Assembly (NCBI GenBank): GCA_963675425.1
Contig: OY776214.1
Location: 496,001-560,000, forward strand
Reading direction: 5' to 3'
DNA: 64,000 nt
From: Sporobacter sp963675425
GTDB lineage: Bacteria > Bacillota > Clostridia > Oscillospirales > Oscillospiraceae
A program made the translations under genes and the position numbers. The notes beneath the pieces were generated by a model, which was given only the letters and a program-made list of their open reading frames with translations, did no database searches and was not told where the DNA came from. Position 1 is the first letter of the stretch. Every line of letters starts with the position of its first letter. Of this stretch, positions 9,724 to 18,159 are shown in pieces.

Positions 9724-10344
9724 ATGCTAGTAGGAACAGTAGACACCAACATCTCTCAGCATAATTCTTATGAAATGAAAACCGGAAGCCGCCAGACACC
9801 AGATGCTACTGACAAAGCAGATGATGCGTCCAAAGTGGAATCGCAAAAAATATCGGGAGCATCGAACGAACCGCATGATGAGTATATCCCGGGAGGGGAT
9901 AAGGCCAGCGAAACGCCCGGTATTTACAGGCCGGAAACGGATAAAAATGGTCAGCAAAAAATAGTGTTTGACAAGCCCGATTCGCCTGTGAAAAGTGAAC
10001 AGTCCGACGCGGCACAGGGAAAAGATAATGGCGGTTCGTCAAAGGTTGCGCCCGGCCAGACGAAAGCTGATGAAAATCTAAAAGAAAAGGATGGCCCGGA
10101 GAAAAGCGGCGATAAAAAGCAAGACCTACGGTGTAGTGTCAACACCGATAAAGTTGATACAGAAATAAAGAAACTAAAAGAGAAGAAACAGCAGATTGAA
10201 CAGAAGATAAAAAGGACCGTCGATGAGGATAAGTGCAAGGAGCTAAAAAAGCAGTTGTCTCAAATCGAATCTGAATTAAGTGCTAAGGATAATGATGCTT
10301 ATAGAAAGCGACATGCGGCTAATACCTATTCTGCGGCGAGATAA
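9724..10344 (+). CDS. Charged low-complexity protein of unknown function
   Basis: A 206-residue protein that I do not recognise. It has no signal peptide or membrane segment. Residues 1-140 are disordered in character (rich in K, D, E, S, P and G) and include TPGIYRPETDKNGQ. Residues about 145-195 look like a coiled coil (KKLKEKKQQIEQKIKR, then CKELKKQLSQIESELSA). AAAGGAGG precedes the ATG at good spacing, which supports real expression. The gene follows the GHKL kinase by 69 bp on the same strand. It may be a co-transcribed accessory or a separately expressed structural protein; the composition alone cannot decide. Confidence 0.65.
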   Translation: MLVGTVDTNISQHNSYEMKTGSRQTPDATDKADDASKVESQKISGASNEPHDEYIPGGDKASETPGIYRPETDKNGQQKIVFDKPDSPVKSEQSDAAQGKDNGGSSKVAPGQTKADENLKEKDGPEKSGDKKQDLRCSVNTDKVDTEIKKLKEKKQQIEQKIKRTVDEDKCKELKKQLSQIESELSAKDNDAYRKRHAANTYSAAR

Positions 10345-10801
10345 ATATTTGCTACAATGCGTTGCCGATGGTAAGCCGCAGTTTTAAAGATGAAATTCAA
10401 GACTCTCCTAACCTTTGAGAAAATGCTAGGTGAAGGACGAGATGGTTGCGTCGTTTTCTGAATTGTGCGGCTTTGAAATAAGAGGTTTTACACGTATACG
10501 AAACCGCTTTGTATGTCCAATAATGAAATAATTCTCATTGCCTATTCAATCTACTCGGTGACATGAACGCTCCGGCTACCGGTGGCTCAACCTGCGAAAA
10601 CCGAACGCTGCAATGGACAGATGGCTAACAGTCTTACGTGCGGACGTATTAGCCCAAGCGTCAAAACGTCAGACCAATTGACCCACCCATTGTAGCTGCG
10701 GTCTGTCGGCTAACCTTCAGGCTGTAGAACAATGGCGAGGTAAAAGTTTAGTACTTATAGTGACAATGACGTAGCTGAAAGTACGCTTTCAATATTGAGA
10801 G
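10345..10801 (+). other. Non-coding stretch, possible group II intron fragment
   Basis: No gene is visible in this 450-bp stretch. From about 10465 it begins GTGCGGCTTTGAAATAAG and contains many short complementary segments. The GTGYG-like start and several paired blocks (for example ACGTGCGGACGT near 10637) recall the 5' end and domain I of a bacterial group II intron. No intron-encoded reverse transcriptase or domain V is present, so at most a 5' fragment remains. It stops at a palindrome where the neighbouring transposase gene is also broken. Confidence 0.3.
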
Positions 10802-11117
10802 TGAAGGCATGCAGCAGAATTATGCTGCATGCCTTCATGTTCATATGTACCGGAGGCGTCATGTGGAGAAGCCACATGTAAATGCCGCGGGCGCCCTTAT
10901 CGTAACCACGAAAACGATAAGCCTCCAGAATTATCAGGAAATTATTTTGGTCTTGCTCCTCACGGCGCCGTCTGAGGTCTTCCGTTTCAAGGTAATGGTA
11001 GTATCCGGACCGGGAAACGCCGGCAGCATCACACAGCCAGAATATATTCAGCAAGTTGTTGTCCCGCCGGGTCATCTCACGGATGATTGCATACTTGGCA
11101 GATGCGGGAACATTCAT
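10755..11117 (-). pseudogene. IS3-type transposase OrfB, 3' truncated
   Basis: The first 95 residues match the start of the OrfB at 25635-26585 (NLLNI.WLC..AGVSRSGYYHYL and RFRGYDKGARGIYM). After residue 95 the frame runs into unrelated sequence for 25 codons. The whole DDE catalytic region is gone, so the product cannot transpose. It overlaps orfA by 4 bp, as in the intact element. Confidence 0.85.
10802..10837. repeat. Perfect 15-bp palindrome at a rearrangement junction
   Basis: Arms TGAAGGCATGCAGCA (10802-10816) and its exact complement (10823-10837) enclose a 6-base loop. Homology of the IS3-type orfB to the intact copy at 25635-26585 ends inside the right arm. The hairpin therefore marks a break point, or it is the terminator-like target next to which another element inserted. 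Confidence 0.7.
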
Positions 11118-11663
11118 GGTTCCGCATCCTCCCGGCCTAAAGATACAATTTTTTTTAGAAACTCTATTTCCTGATCTTTGTATGCCAACTGCTGCTCGAG
11201 GTATTTTACTTTTGCTTCTGGATTTGTGTAGTCTATGAGATATGAACCATATGTTTTTAAGTCTCTGAACCCTTTTCCTGCTCGGACTTCATTTCGGATC
11301 ATGCCCTTCATCCCGATAACACGATTTTCCCCAAGAATATCAGGATCGATGCCGAGCTGGATAAAAATATCTCGCGGCTCATTTCCCTCCAGTGCTAAAT
11401 TCCAGAATAGCTCTTTAAATTCAGCTGAGAAATGCACGATGTTGCGACTTACCTCTAAAACGTAGGGGCTTGCTCGGAGATGATTCATTTCTTCTTCTGA
11501 AAACTTCTTAATAGCCATCTGGCACTCCTCCAGTTCAGTTCAATTCTAATACCTGTCTGATCTGGAGTCAAAACCGCTTTTGTCCGACATTAAGGGTCTC
11601 AAAAATCCGCCTGTCCATTTTGAAGGGTTTTGATAACCCGTGCTGTCCGTTCTATAGGGTACA
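10833..11663 (-). mobile_element. Truncated IS3-family element
   Basis: The right end carries the terminal sequence GGTACA at 11658-11663 and three subterminal TGTCC-N8-GGGT repeats. It is followed inward by orfA and the first 95 codons of orfB. The other end is missing; homology to the intact relative at 25574-27130 stops near 10833. The two elements encode clearly related but diverged OrfA proteins, so they are separate members of one IS subgroup, not recent copies. Confidence 0.75.
11114..11518 (-). CDS. IS3-family OrfA (helix-turn-helix)
   Basis: A 134-residue OrfA. A helix-turn-helix lies in the middle (about 35-75, EPRDIFIQLGIDPDILGENRVIGMKGMI). A leucine-zipper-like coiled coil ends the protein (YLEQQLAYKDQEIEFLKKI), as usual for IS3 OrfA proteins that join OrfB by -1 frameshifting. 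A run of A residues (TTTCTAAAAAAAATTG on the coding strand near 11150) is a likely slippage site. With orfB truncated the element is inactive unless helped in trans. Confidence 0.85.
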   Translation of the reverse strand: MAIKKFSEEEMNHLRASPYVLEVSRNIVHFSAEFKELFWNLALEGNEPRDIFIQLGIDPDILGENRVIGMKGMIRNEVRAGKGFRDLKTYGSYLIDYTNPEAKVKYLEQQLAYKDQEIEFLKKIVSLGREDAEP

Positions 11664-11715
11664 TTTTAAAACGGCATAGAAAAAGCCCTGAAACTCTTGC
11701 AGTTTCAAGACTATT

Positions 11716-11787
11716 TGGGGGAAACGAAGAGGATCGAACTCTCGACCTTACGGAGGAAGCCGTATGCTCTACCACGTGGGCCGGTTC
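11716..11787 (-). other. tRNA-Ala-like remnant (3' part conserved)
   Basis: The segment 11724-11754 is identical to the T-arm and adjoining stem of the intact tRNA-Ala at 33132-33207. The anticodon loop is altered (six bases, CTTCCT) and the 5' acceptor strand does not pair with the 3' strand. It is therefore not a working tRNA. A hairpin with T-run lies on its 3' side as for a real tRNA. Retention of the 3' part is what tRNA-targeting integrases leave at attachment sites. Confidence 0.6.
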
Positions 11788-11980
11788 TAGCCCCATTAAA
11801 TCAACATGGAAGACGGTGAAAACGGCTTGTTTCAAGGACTTTTTCGAAAGCGTAGTCTCTCTCGAGCATGCAAGCTCGATGTCACATCCATTTTCATCAT
11901 TTGGGCGTAATTCGCGCGGCAGCCACGCGGGTTACGCCCATTTGTTTTGAAGACGGATGCGGCTCGCGCGCCTGGCACGT
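11716..11980. repeat. Diverged direct repeat, copy 1
   Basis: This stretch resembles 27192-27450 along its whole length (roughly four bases in five by eye). It holds the tRNA-like remnant, a common block GGCTTGTTTCAAGGACTTT and a hairpin with arms GGGCGTAA (11903-11910) and TTACGCCC (11932-11939). The two copies enclose the nitrogenase-like locus. They also each have an IS3-type element ending about 50-60 bp to the left. Confidence 0.75.
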
Positions 11981-12118
11981 GAGCCGCGTCTTTTTGGTAC
12001 ACATTGCTTATTCTTCAGAATACAGCACATGTTAGCCGTTACGGATATCCGCCTCAGCAATTTCAAAGGCTGTTTTTCGCCATCCGTTTTTCGTTTTAGG
12101 TTTTAATGATGATTGTGC

Positions 12119-12145
12119 GATGCTTTTTGTCTGCAAAAAGCATTA
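12119..12145 (-). terminator. Hairpin at the end of the left nitrogenase-like operon
   Basis: Arms GATGCTTTTTG and CAAAAAGCATTA flank a four-base loop and include the stop codon of the binding-protein gene. There is no clear T-run on the minus strand, so it may protect the mRNA end or terminate weakly. Confidence 0.45.
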
Positions 12146-13249
12146 AGGCCTCTGTGCCAGGAGAATTTTCTGGACCTGCTCGTCGGAAAGGTCATAATTC
12201 AAGAATGTCTTATAAACGTTTTTTGTCTCGGCGGCGATGTCAAAATCCTTGAACAGATCCGGCTGTATTGTTTTCGCAGCCCACTGTACCTGAAGCGCTT
12301 CTTCTGCGCCGTAGCGGTCCCATAAAAAAGCACCTGATGGGTTTTGATATACCGCACCGTTTTTAACGGCGGCAATGCTTGCCCAGTTCGCATCATTCAG
12401 TACATCTTCCGGCGTACCGGCGCTGCCGCCGACAATAATAATATCGGGGTTCCATGCGATTATCTGCTCAATGGTTACTTCCTGCATATTGGACTCCAGC
12501 TCGGCTGCGGCATTTATTCCGCCGGCCACATTAATCCAGTCATCAATAATCGTATTGCTGCCGTCAACTTTAATCGGGTTTAAGGACACGACGTGGAGTA
12601 CGCTCGGGCGATCAGCCGCGGCTATTTGATCCGTCAGGGACGTGATTGACTCTACTTTTTCGGATAGATACGCGTTATATGCCGCCGCTTTATCAACAGC
12701 GTCTCCGCCTAATATTTCGCCTGTCAGGGCTACACATGCCATCATTTCATCAAAGTTTTTAAAACTAAACTGAACAACAGGAATACCCATACTTGCTATT
12801 TTTTCGGCATTTTTATCAGTGGTGTAAGAAAACACGACTTGGGGATCTTTCTGAACCAGTTCTTCAAGATTAAAGTCGGTGCCAAAAGTACTGAGTGCAT
12901 TAGTAAGTCCCGGTCCCACAAGATAGAGCCATGGATATTTCTCTGCGTTCATTGAAGTTGCAACGATTCTGTCATCGGCACCGAGCATCACATCAATTTC
13001 ATTATGGGCAAACCACGAATCCGCATATCGCTTAATAACCGATGGAATAGTTACCTCGTTTCCCGCCATATCAGTGATTGTTCTTGTATCTGAATTTGAG
13101 GCTTCGTCAGGCGTCTCCGGCGTGGTGGAGGTCACAGGTGCAACGGAATTTTCCGACGCTGATGGGGTCGCCGGGTCTGTCTGCTGGGAACATGCTGTTA
13201 TTGTAAATATAAGCAGCAGCGCAAGCAGCAATGTTGTTACTTTTTTCAT
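12143..13249 (-). CDS. ABC importer substrate-binding lipoprotein (FecB/BtuF-like), set 1
   Basis: A 368-residue lipoprotein. The lipobox TITAC puts the acylated Cys at residue 20. A Ser/Thr/Pro-rich linker (about 22-57) precedes a periplasmic-binding domain starting RTITDMAGNEVTIP. That opening is typical of class III binding proteins for siderophores, heme, cobalamin and, in the MolA branch, molybdate/tungstate. GEILGGDA and WNPDIIIVGG are family hallmarks. It is last of the five-gene minus-strand set, 47 bp after the ATPase. It should hand its ligand to the permease at 14076-15161. The ligand cannot be read from the sequence; the set-2 protein at 18479-19612 is a clear paralogue. Confidence 0.9.
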   Translation of the reverse strand: MKKVTTLLLALLLIFTITACSQQTDPATPSASENSVAPVTSTTPETPDEASNSDTRTITDMAGNEVTIPSVIKRYADSWFAHNEIDVMLGADDRIVATSMNAEKYPWLYLVGPGLTNALSTFGTDFNLEELVQKDPQVVFSYTTDKNAEKIASMGIPVVQFSFKNFDEMMACVALTGEILGGDAVDKAAAYNAYLSEKVESITSLTDQIAAADRPSVLHVVSLNPIKVDGSNTIIDDWINVAGGINAAAELESNMQEVTIEQIIAWNPDIIIVGGSAGTPEDVLNDANWASIAAVKNGAVYQNPSGAFLWDRYGAEEALQVQWAAKTIQPDLFKDFDIAAETKNVYKTFLNYDLSDEQVQKILLAQRP

Positions 13250-13296
13250 TACTAAATCTCCTTGTTAATATTGTAAATTGTAATATGTAAAACGTA

Positions 13297-14079
13297 TCAG
13301 TCCAGCATGGGAATGCACGTCTTGACAACTTCGCCGGCTTTATTATGCGTATATGTAATTTTTACATCGATGCCATATGCCGTCCTGAGATTATTTTCCG
13401 TAACGACATCGTTGACGCGGCCTGTTATCAAATTGCTGTTACGATTGAGCAGGACAACGTCTGTGGCACATAAGAAGGCATGATCCGGAAAGTGCGATGT
13501 CATGAGCACGCCAAGCCCTTTTTGTGAGAGTTTCTGAATCTCAGAAAGCACACGCACCTGATTCCCAAAATCAAGATTGGAGGTTGGTTCGTCCATAATA
13601 AGCAGATTAGGCTGCAGAGCAAGAGCTCGTGCGATAAGCACCAGTTGCCTTTCTCCGCCGCTGATTTCCGTATATATTTTGTTTTTTAGATGGCTGATTT
13701 TTAGATCATCAAGGACGGATTGGGCGATAGCCATATCCTTTTTTGATGGTGAAGCGAACATCCCGAGATGTGCGGTCCTGCCCATTACAACGACGTCAAG
13801 CACCTTAAATGGGAAAGGCGGCGTGTGTGCCTGTGGGACGTAACCGATAATTTGAGCCTTATACTTCGGGGATAATGTATCCACATTTGTTCCATCTAAC
13901 AAAATGCTGCCGCCGAGCAGTTGTATTATCCCCAAGATGGATTTGAACAATGTTGTTTTTCCTACGCCGTTCGGCCCGAGAAGGCATACAATCTGCCCGG
14001 TGCTGAAACTCATCGAGACGTTATCAACAATAACGCTGGAGCCATAGCCGCATACCGCGTTGCATATATCCAGCTTCAT
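13297..14079 (-). CDS. FecE/BtuD-like ABC ATPase, set 1
   Basis: A 260-residue ATPase with Walker A GPNGVGKTT (about 34-42), Q-loop VPQAHTPPFPF, signature ISGGERQLVLIARAL, Walker B LLIMDEPTSNLD and H-loop TSHFPDHA. The FPFKVLDVVVMGR stretch after the Q-loop is characteristic of the FecE/FhuC/BtuD group. It overlaps the permease gene by 4 bp (ATGA), which couples translation. It powers import through the permease encoded at 14076-15161. A longer spacer separates it from the binding-protein gene downstream. Confidence 0.92.
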   Translation of the reverse strand: MKLDICNAVCGYGSSVIVDNVSMSFSTGQIVCLLGPNGVGKTTLFKSILGIIQLLGGSILLDGTNVDTLSPKYKAQIIGYVPQAHTPPFPFKVLDVVVMGRTAHLGMFASPSKKDMAIAQSVLDDLKISHLKNKIYTEISGGERQLVLIARALALQPNLLIMDEPTSNLDFGNQVRVLSEIQKLSQKGLGVLMTSHFPDHAFLCATDVVLLNRNSNLITGRVNDVVTENNLRTAYGIDVKITYTHNKAGEVVKTCIPMLD

Positions 14080-15161
14080 AATCCGCCTCCTTTCGTTTTC
14101 AGAAGAAGACAGATGAAGAATGGGGCGCCGATCAATGCCGTTAAAATTCCGATTGGTATTTCAACGGCAAACAGCGTCCGGGCGACATCATCTACAAACA
14201 GGAGGTACGTTGCGCCGAGTATGATTGAAGTCGGGATCAGTATTTTGTAATTCGGACCGACAATTATCCGGGCCAGGTGCGGAATGACAAGGCCAACCCA
14301 CCCGATAATTCCACCGATAGCGACGGAACCGGCGGTGAGGAGAGTAGAGCAGAGTATAATAACCATTCGTATCTTTTTTGTATTGATACCCATGGTTTTC
14401 GCCTCTTCCTCACCAAAAGAAAGAACGTTGAGCTTCCACCGAAGTAAAATGAGAGGAATTGTACCAATTAAGAACGGGAATAGAAACATCAGCAACCCTT
14501 TATACGTAATAGATGAAAGACCTCCCATAAGCCAGAAGGTGATGGCGGGAAGTTTATCATTTGGATCGGCAACTGTTTTAATAATTGAGATAAACGCCTG
14601 AAACATTGTTGATACAACCAACCCTGTTAGCACCAGCAAAAGTATTGAACTGTTGCCACGACCTACAATGTTGCTTACTACGTAGGTCAGGGCTACTGCA
14701 GCTATACCAAAGATAAATGCAGAAAACTGAAGGCACACAGAATTAAGATCAAAAAGCAACGCAATGGCCGCACCTAAGCCGGCGCCGGCCGAGGCCCCCA
14801 GAATGTCCGGAGAAACCATGGGATTCTTAAACAGCCCCTGATATGCAGCACCCGATATCGAGAGGGCTCCGCCGATCATAACAGCCGCCAAAATTCGTGG
14901 TAGCCTGACCTGGAAAACGACGATGTATTCAGCATCTGTCCAAGCTTGCGGCAGGTTAAAAAGCTTCGCTGCAAATATGTAGAACACCTGCTTAATCGGC
15001 ACTGAATACCGGCCCAGGACAAATGATGCAAAGAATAACGCGAGCGGTATAATAATCATGGATAATACAACGATTCGTTTCCTTCTGTTTTCCCGCTCTT
15101 CCAAGGAATCGGTGTCGGGGATATTAAGTGCTTGTGAACTAGATTTATCGCGATAGCTCAT
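14076..15161 (-). CDS. FecCD/BtuC-like ABC permease, set 1
   Basis: A 361-residue protein with about ten transmembrane helices and a 30-residue charged N-terminus. It contains the FecCD hallmarks VRLPRILAAVMIGGALSISG, YQGLFKNPMVSPDILG and IGWVGLVIPHLARIIVG, the last forming part of the coupling helices for the ATPase. The length is slightly above the usual 330-350. ATGA overlaps join it to the component-1-like gene upstream and the ATPase downstream, so all five genes are one transcript. Related permeases carry iron chelates, cobalamin or molybdate/tungstate. Confidence 0.92.
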   Translation of the reverse strand: MSYRDKSSSQALNIPDTDSLEERENRRKRIVVLSMIIIPLALFFASFVLGRYSVPIKQVFYIFAAKLFNLPQAWTDAEYIVVFQVRLPRILAAVMIGGALSISGAAYQGLFKNPMVSPDILGASAGAGLGAAIALLFDLNSVCLQFSAFIFGIAAVALTYVVSNIVGRGNSSILLLVLTGLVVSTMFQAFISIIKTVADPNDKLPAITFWLMGGLSSITYKGLLMFLFPFLIGTIPLILLRWKLNVLSFGEEEAKTMGINTKKIRMVIILCSTLLTAGSVAIGGIIGWVGLVIPHLARIIVGPNYKILIPTSIILGATYLLFVDDVARTLFAVEIPIGILTALIGAPFFICLLLKTKGGGL

Positions 15162-16342
15162 GCGTTCGTCTCCCGTCCACTTGTCTTAATGCTAAATCTT
15201 AAGACACTGTCAAACCATACGTTTCCCGATTTGCCGATCAGTTTTGGTATGGTACTTTCATAGATTCTGCTTGATACGGCGATGTGAGGAAGTGGAATAT
15301 AGGCCGGGGCCGGACTTTTGTTTCCGGAAAACCGTTCAAAAAAAGGATCGCCAATAATGATATCAAAATCCTCGCCGTCCATAAGATACTGAAGATCCTT
15401 CTCCGAATCCAGCTTTCTGTCGTCCGGCTCCATATAGTCGCTGTCCATTTCAAATAACCCCGCAACAGAAACATGCTCAAAGGAATAATCATACCGAAGC
15501 ATATTACGAATTGAGTTAGACAGAATTTGTTCTCCAATCACGAGAATCCGTTCGTTTCTTCGGCACTGGGCCCCAGTATCCGTTTGTCCGCTGTTGATTG
15601 CTTTGAGAATCTCTGCCGACCATCTCTCTCCGCACGGTACACCCATGACAAACGGAATACCATACGTTTTTTTCATCTCTTTGGCAAGCCTCAAACCGCT
15701 GTGAGAGACAACGATATTAAAGGATGCATTAACAGATTTTCTGAAATCGGCCAGGCAGCGGGAATAGCCCCACATTGACAAAACAGAATAACCGTTTTGC
15801 TCAAAATAGTTTCTAATAGCCTCGATATTTTCCGTTCCAAAGTCCATAGTCAGAGTGCCCAGGATATTAACACTTCGCTTTATTCCCATTCTCTCGCCTT
15901 TTAGCAGGTATTGGCCAAGTGTAAGGAGCGCTTGGGAGGCTCCTGTATCATAATGCCGGTGTCCTGTTACGTCGACCGGAATGACGGGCAGGCCTATTTC
16001 ATCTGCGATAAGCTTGGATTCTGTTACGAGATCTGTACCGATAAACGCGGATATGGGGCTGCCTGCAAGTGCTATGAATTCAGCCTCTGGAGCGTTTTTA
16101 TAAAGCTCGCTCACCATACGCCGAAGCTGTCCGCCCGCGCCCATAATGACATCAATATTCGCAAGCTGAGCAGGAAAGACATTTACAGGTATCGTTGTTC
16201 TTGATTCGTCATAGATACAGTAATTTGTGGCGCAGCCCTGCACATCGTTGAAAACCAGCAACCCGTTCATTCCATAAAAAACGTTTGCAACGCCGGAAGT
16301 GTCAGGCGCCGGAGGCGGCAGTTTTCTCCATAACTTGCTCAT
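15158..16342 (-). CDS. Nitrogenase component-1-like protein, K/N-type subunit, set 1
   Basis: A 394-residue protein related to NifK/NifN/BchB. It begins KLPPPAPDTSGVANV, an element shared with the set-2 partner. Cys37 (VQGCATN) corresponds to the central P-cluster cysteine of NifK. The loop equivalent to NifK Cys153 reads AGSPISAFIGTDL, with no cysteine, and no equivalent of Cys70 is present. The Rossmann-like second domain (LGTLTMDFGTENIEAIRNYF) and GIPFVMGVPCG follow the family pattern. At under 400 residues it lacks the long NifK extensions. Its gene overlaps the D-type gene by 41 bp and the permease gene by 4 bp. It probably pairs with the 16302-17522 product to hold one FeS cluster at the interface. 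Confidence 0.85.
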   Translation of the reverse strand: MSKLWRKLPPPAPDTSGVANVFYGMNGLLVFNDVQGCATNYCIYDESRTTIPVNVFPAQLANIDVIMGAGGQLRRMVSELYKNAPEAEFIALAGSPISAFIGTDLVTESKLIADEIGLPVIPVDVTGHRHYDTGASQALLTLGQYLLKGERMGIKRSVNILGTLTMDFGTENIEAIRNYFEQNGYSVLSMWGYSRCLADFRKSVNASFNIVVSHSGLRLAKEMKKTYGIPFVMGVPCGERWSAEILKAINSGQTDTGAQCRRNERILVIGEQILSNSIRNMLRYDYSFEHVSVAGLFEMDSDYMEPDDRKLDSEKDLQYLMDGEDFDIIIGDPFFERFSGNKSPAPAYIPLPHIAVSSRIYESTIPKLIGKSGNVWFDSVLRFSIKTSGRETNA

Positions 16343-17522
16343 ACAGATTTTCCCTTCTGATATATTCGTCAGCTAAAGCGTCCAGCATGCAAGATATCCG
16401 GGCGAAGCCCGTCAGATATGGTTCCTGAAGCGCTCTTTTTGACTTTAATAATTCCTGAAAACGGTTTTGGTGGGACGTTCCGCTTTGATTCCTTGAAGAA
16501 ATGAAGTCGACCGATACATCAGGAGCATTTTCTTTTATCCACTCTTGTCCGGCTGATTCTTCGGCGATGAACTCGTTGGTAATAATTCTCTCAACACGAA
16601 AACCATACTCGACGAGCGCTTTTGCTACCGAGAAAGGATAAGAAATCAATCTGCCGTCGACTTGGATCGGTATGCCGTTTAGCAATCGTTGCGTGTTCAT
16701 AATTTCTTCCTCTATGTCACGCACATATGGATCGATGTTAAGCTCCGTCCCCAGTGCCGTGGTGAGATTTTTATACTGTTTTATCACGTCATTCACCGAG
16801 ACGTTGAATGACATATCAACCCATGGGATACCCAAAGCTCTTTCCATTTCGCCGGCCCCACCGGCCGCATCGGCATCCGTCACTATATTGAGAGAAGAAC
16901 ATGCCATTTTTTCAAAAGCCGCGTAATCTGCACAGGATGAAATGTGACGGACTTGAAAGCCTGCGGCTTTCAGCAAGCTTACCAGCTCGTTTTCCTGTGA
17001 TACAGGCAAAACATTACCAATGATGTTGACCGCTTTATCGGGTATGTCTGGTCTTGCTCGCGCGCTCTTTTTCAGAAGCCCGCACATTACATCAATGACG
17101 CTTCCGCTGATCAGCTTAGCGCCTTTTCGCGCCCGGTACATATTCAGTCTGTTGATTTGGATGAATTCCACAGGTATTCCGTACCTGCTTTTGATGTTTG
17201 CTTCGATCAATCCATAATCGGTGCCGATCAGTTCGTTTTGGCATCCGGTAACAAGTATGATAGCCTTTGCTTTGGCTTCACCGATTAACTCTCCGATTGC
17301 GGTACTTATATGACGGTAATAATCTCCTGATACAACATCGGTTTCATCCAGGCACAGGTGCGCTATTTTATCCTTTATCAGCACCATTGACGACAGTATG
17401 TCATGTCTTGTGCAAACATTAGGACCGACAAAAAGTACCTGGCACTGAGGAATTGAAGCCAACGATACAAATATCATGGATTTGCCGGTATTTATAGAAA
17501 ATGAAATCGATGTATCAGGCAT
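16302..17522 (-). CDS. Nitrogenase component-1-like protein, D/E-type subunit, set 1
   Basis: A 406-residue protein related to NifD/NifE/BchN. Cys37 in FVGPNVCTRHD matches the GPIGC motif of NifD, Cys57 lies in HLCLDETDVVSG, and Cys94 in VTGCQNELIGTD matches the TCPVGLIGDD cysteine. All three are kept in the set-2 protein. The segment where NifD carries its cofactor-binding cysteine (Cys275) reads NIVTDADAAGGAGE, with none, so a FeMo-type cofactor is not expected. It is the first gene of the minus-strand operon, behind the riboswitch-like leader at 17752-17897. It should accept electrons from a NifH-like ATPase, the only one visible being at 23876-24688. Confidence 0.85.
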   Translation of the reverse strand: MPDTSISFSINTGKSMIFVSLASIPQCQVLFVGPNVCTRHDILSSMVLIKDKIAHLCLDETDVVSGDYYRHISTAIGELIGEAKAKAIILVTGCQNELIGTDYGLIEANIKSRYGIPVEFIQINRLNMYRARKGAKLISGSVIDVMCGLLKKSARARPDIPDKAVNIIGNVLPVSQENELVSLLKAAGFQVRHISSCADYAAFEKMACSSLNIVTDADAAGGAGEMERALGIPWVDMSFNVSVNDVIKQYKNLTTALGTELNIDPYVRDIEEEIMNTQRLLNGIPIQVDGRLISYPFSVAKALVEYGFRVERIITNEFIAEESAGQEWIKENAPDVSVDFISSRNQSGTSHQNRFQELLKSKRALQEPYLTGFARISCMLDALADEYIRRENLYEQVMEKTAASGA

Positions 17523-17595
17523 ATTTCAGCTCTCTTTTCTGACTAATACAGGTAAACATTTTTATGGTTTCTCCTTTTTTTCTTTCAGAGGCAGA

Positions 17596-17632
17596 CAAAA
17601 AACGGGTGTTTGACACACAGTCAAACACCCGT
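17596..17632 (-). terminator. Intrinsic terminator in leader of set 1
   Basis: On the minus strand a 13-bp perfect stem with arms ACGGGTGTTTGAC and GTCAAACACCCGT is followed by six T residues. It lies between the structured RNA and the first gene of set 1, about 75 bp before the ATG. It is the natural expression platform for a transcription-terminating riboswitch. Confidence 0.85.
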
Positions 17633-17694
17633 AAATAGCAAAATCACACCAAACCCCGGAGGTTATAGTATAACTTCATCACACTGTATGAAAT

Positions 17695-17724
17695 AGGCGC
17701 TTGATTTGGTTAAATCAAACGCCT
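17695..17724 (-). promoter_or_regulatory. Second leader hairpin, set 1
   Basis: On the minus strand arms AGGCGTTTGATTT and AAATCAAGCGCCT form a near-perfect 13-bp stem just after the aptamer-like domain. There is no T-run directly after it. It stands where the set-2 leader has its first terminator and may act as an antiterminator or a processing barrier. Confidence 0.6.
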
Positions 17725-17751
17725 GCAATTTCATTCTGCGGATAAATTCTA

Positions 17752-17897
17752 CAGGCTTCTTTCCTGACAGGATATCACTCCTGCGTCATGGGAGGCAACG
17801 GCGTTTCCCCCGTTACCCTGTGATCAAAGCGAATATATGTTTCGCTTTTGCTCAGGATGAGTCGGCGTAGTTGCCCGTAGCCGATTTATCTCGAAGC
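17752..17897 (-). ncRNA. Riboswitch-like leader RNA, Moco/Tuco-like, set 1
   Basis: Read on the minus strand it starts GCTTCGAGAT and ends CAGGAAAGAAGC, whose ends pair as a closing stem. Inside are a CGGC/GCCG hairpin holding GGGCAACTA, the block ATCCTGAG, and CACAGGGT, then a GAAA-capped stem and CCTCCCATGACGC. The other copy (18160-18286) has the same blocks in the same order. From memory, the elements CAGGG-stem-CCTCCCRT and CAGGAAAG match the 3' half of the molybdenum-cofactor riboswitch of the moaA type. The 5' half is less similar, so a variant or a distinct class is possible. A terminator follows before the genes. Confidence 0.65.
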
Positions 17898-17929
17898 ATA
17901 AATATTCATTTTTTGTTACCGTTTATTTT

Positions 17930-17959
17930 AGTCTAGATTATTCGTGCATATCCTGTCAA
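17930..17959 (-). promoter_or_regulatory. Candidate sigma-A promoter for set 1
   Basis: On the minus strand TTGACA (17959-17954) is followed after 18 bp by TAGACT (17935-17930). Transcription would start near 17922, about 25 bp before the structured RNA, which is the position expected for a riboswitch promoter. Confidence 0.5.
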
Positions 17960-18109
17960 TTGTAAATAATATCGAAAAAATCTTCTGTAGTGCTCGTTGA
18001 TTCTGGATTATTTGTTGTAAATGTATAAAACTACAGTTGTATTTCACTTTTTTATTCTGGGGAACCGATTAAATCGGCACAAAACCAGACGAATTGTTAA
18101 TGAATTACA

Positions 18110-18138
18110 TTGACAAAGGATCAACAAAAGAATATAAA
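18110..18138 (+). promoter_or_regulatory. Sigma-A promoter for set 2
   Basis: TTGACA (18110-18115), a 17-bp spacer and TATAAA (18133-18138). It lies about 20 bp before the structured RNA at 18160, so the RNA would be transcribed from near its first base pair. Confidence 0.75.
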
Positions 18139-18159
18139 CTAAATCAAACTAAATAAAAA

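Noticed and set aside
11716..11787. Functional tRNA gene
   Set aside because: The anticodon loop has six bases and the acceptor strands do not pair.
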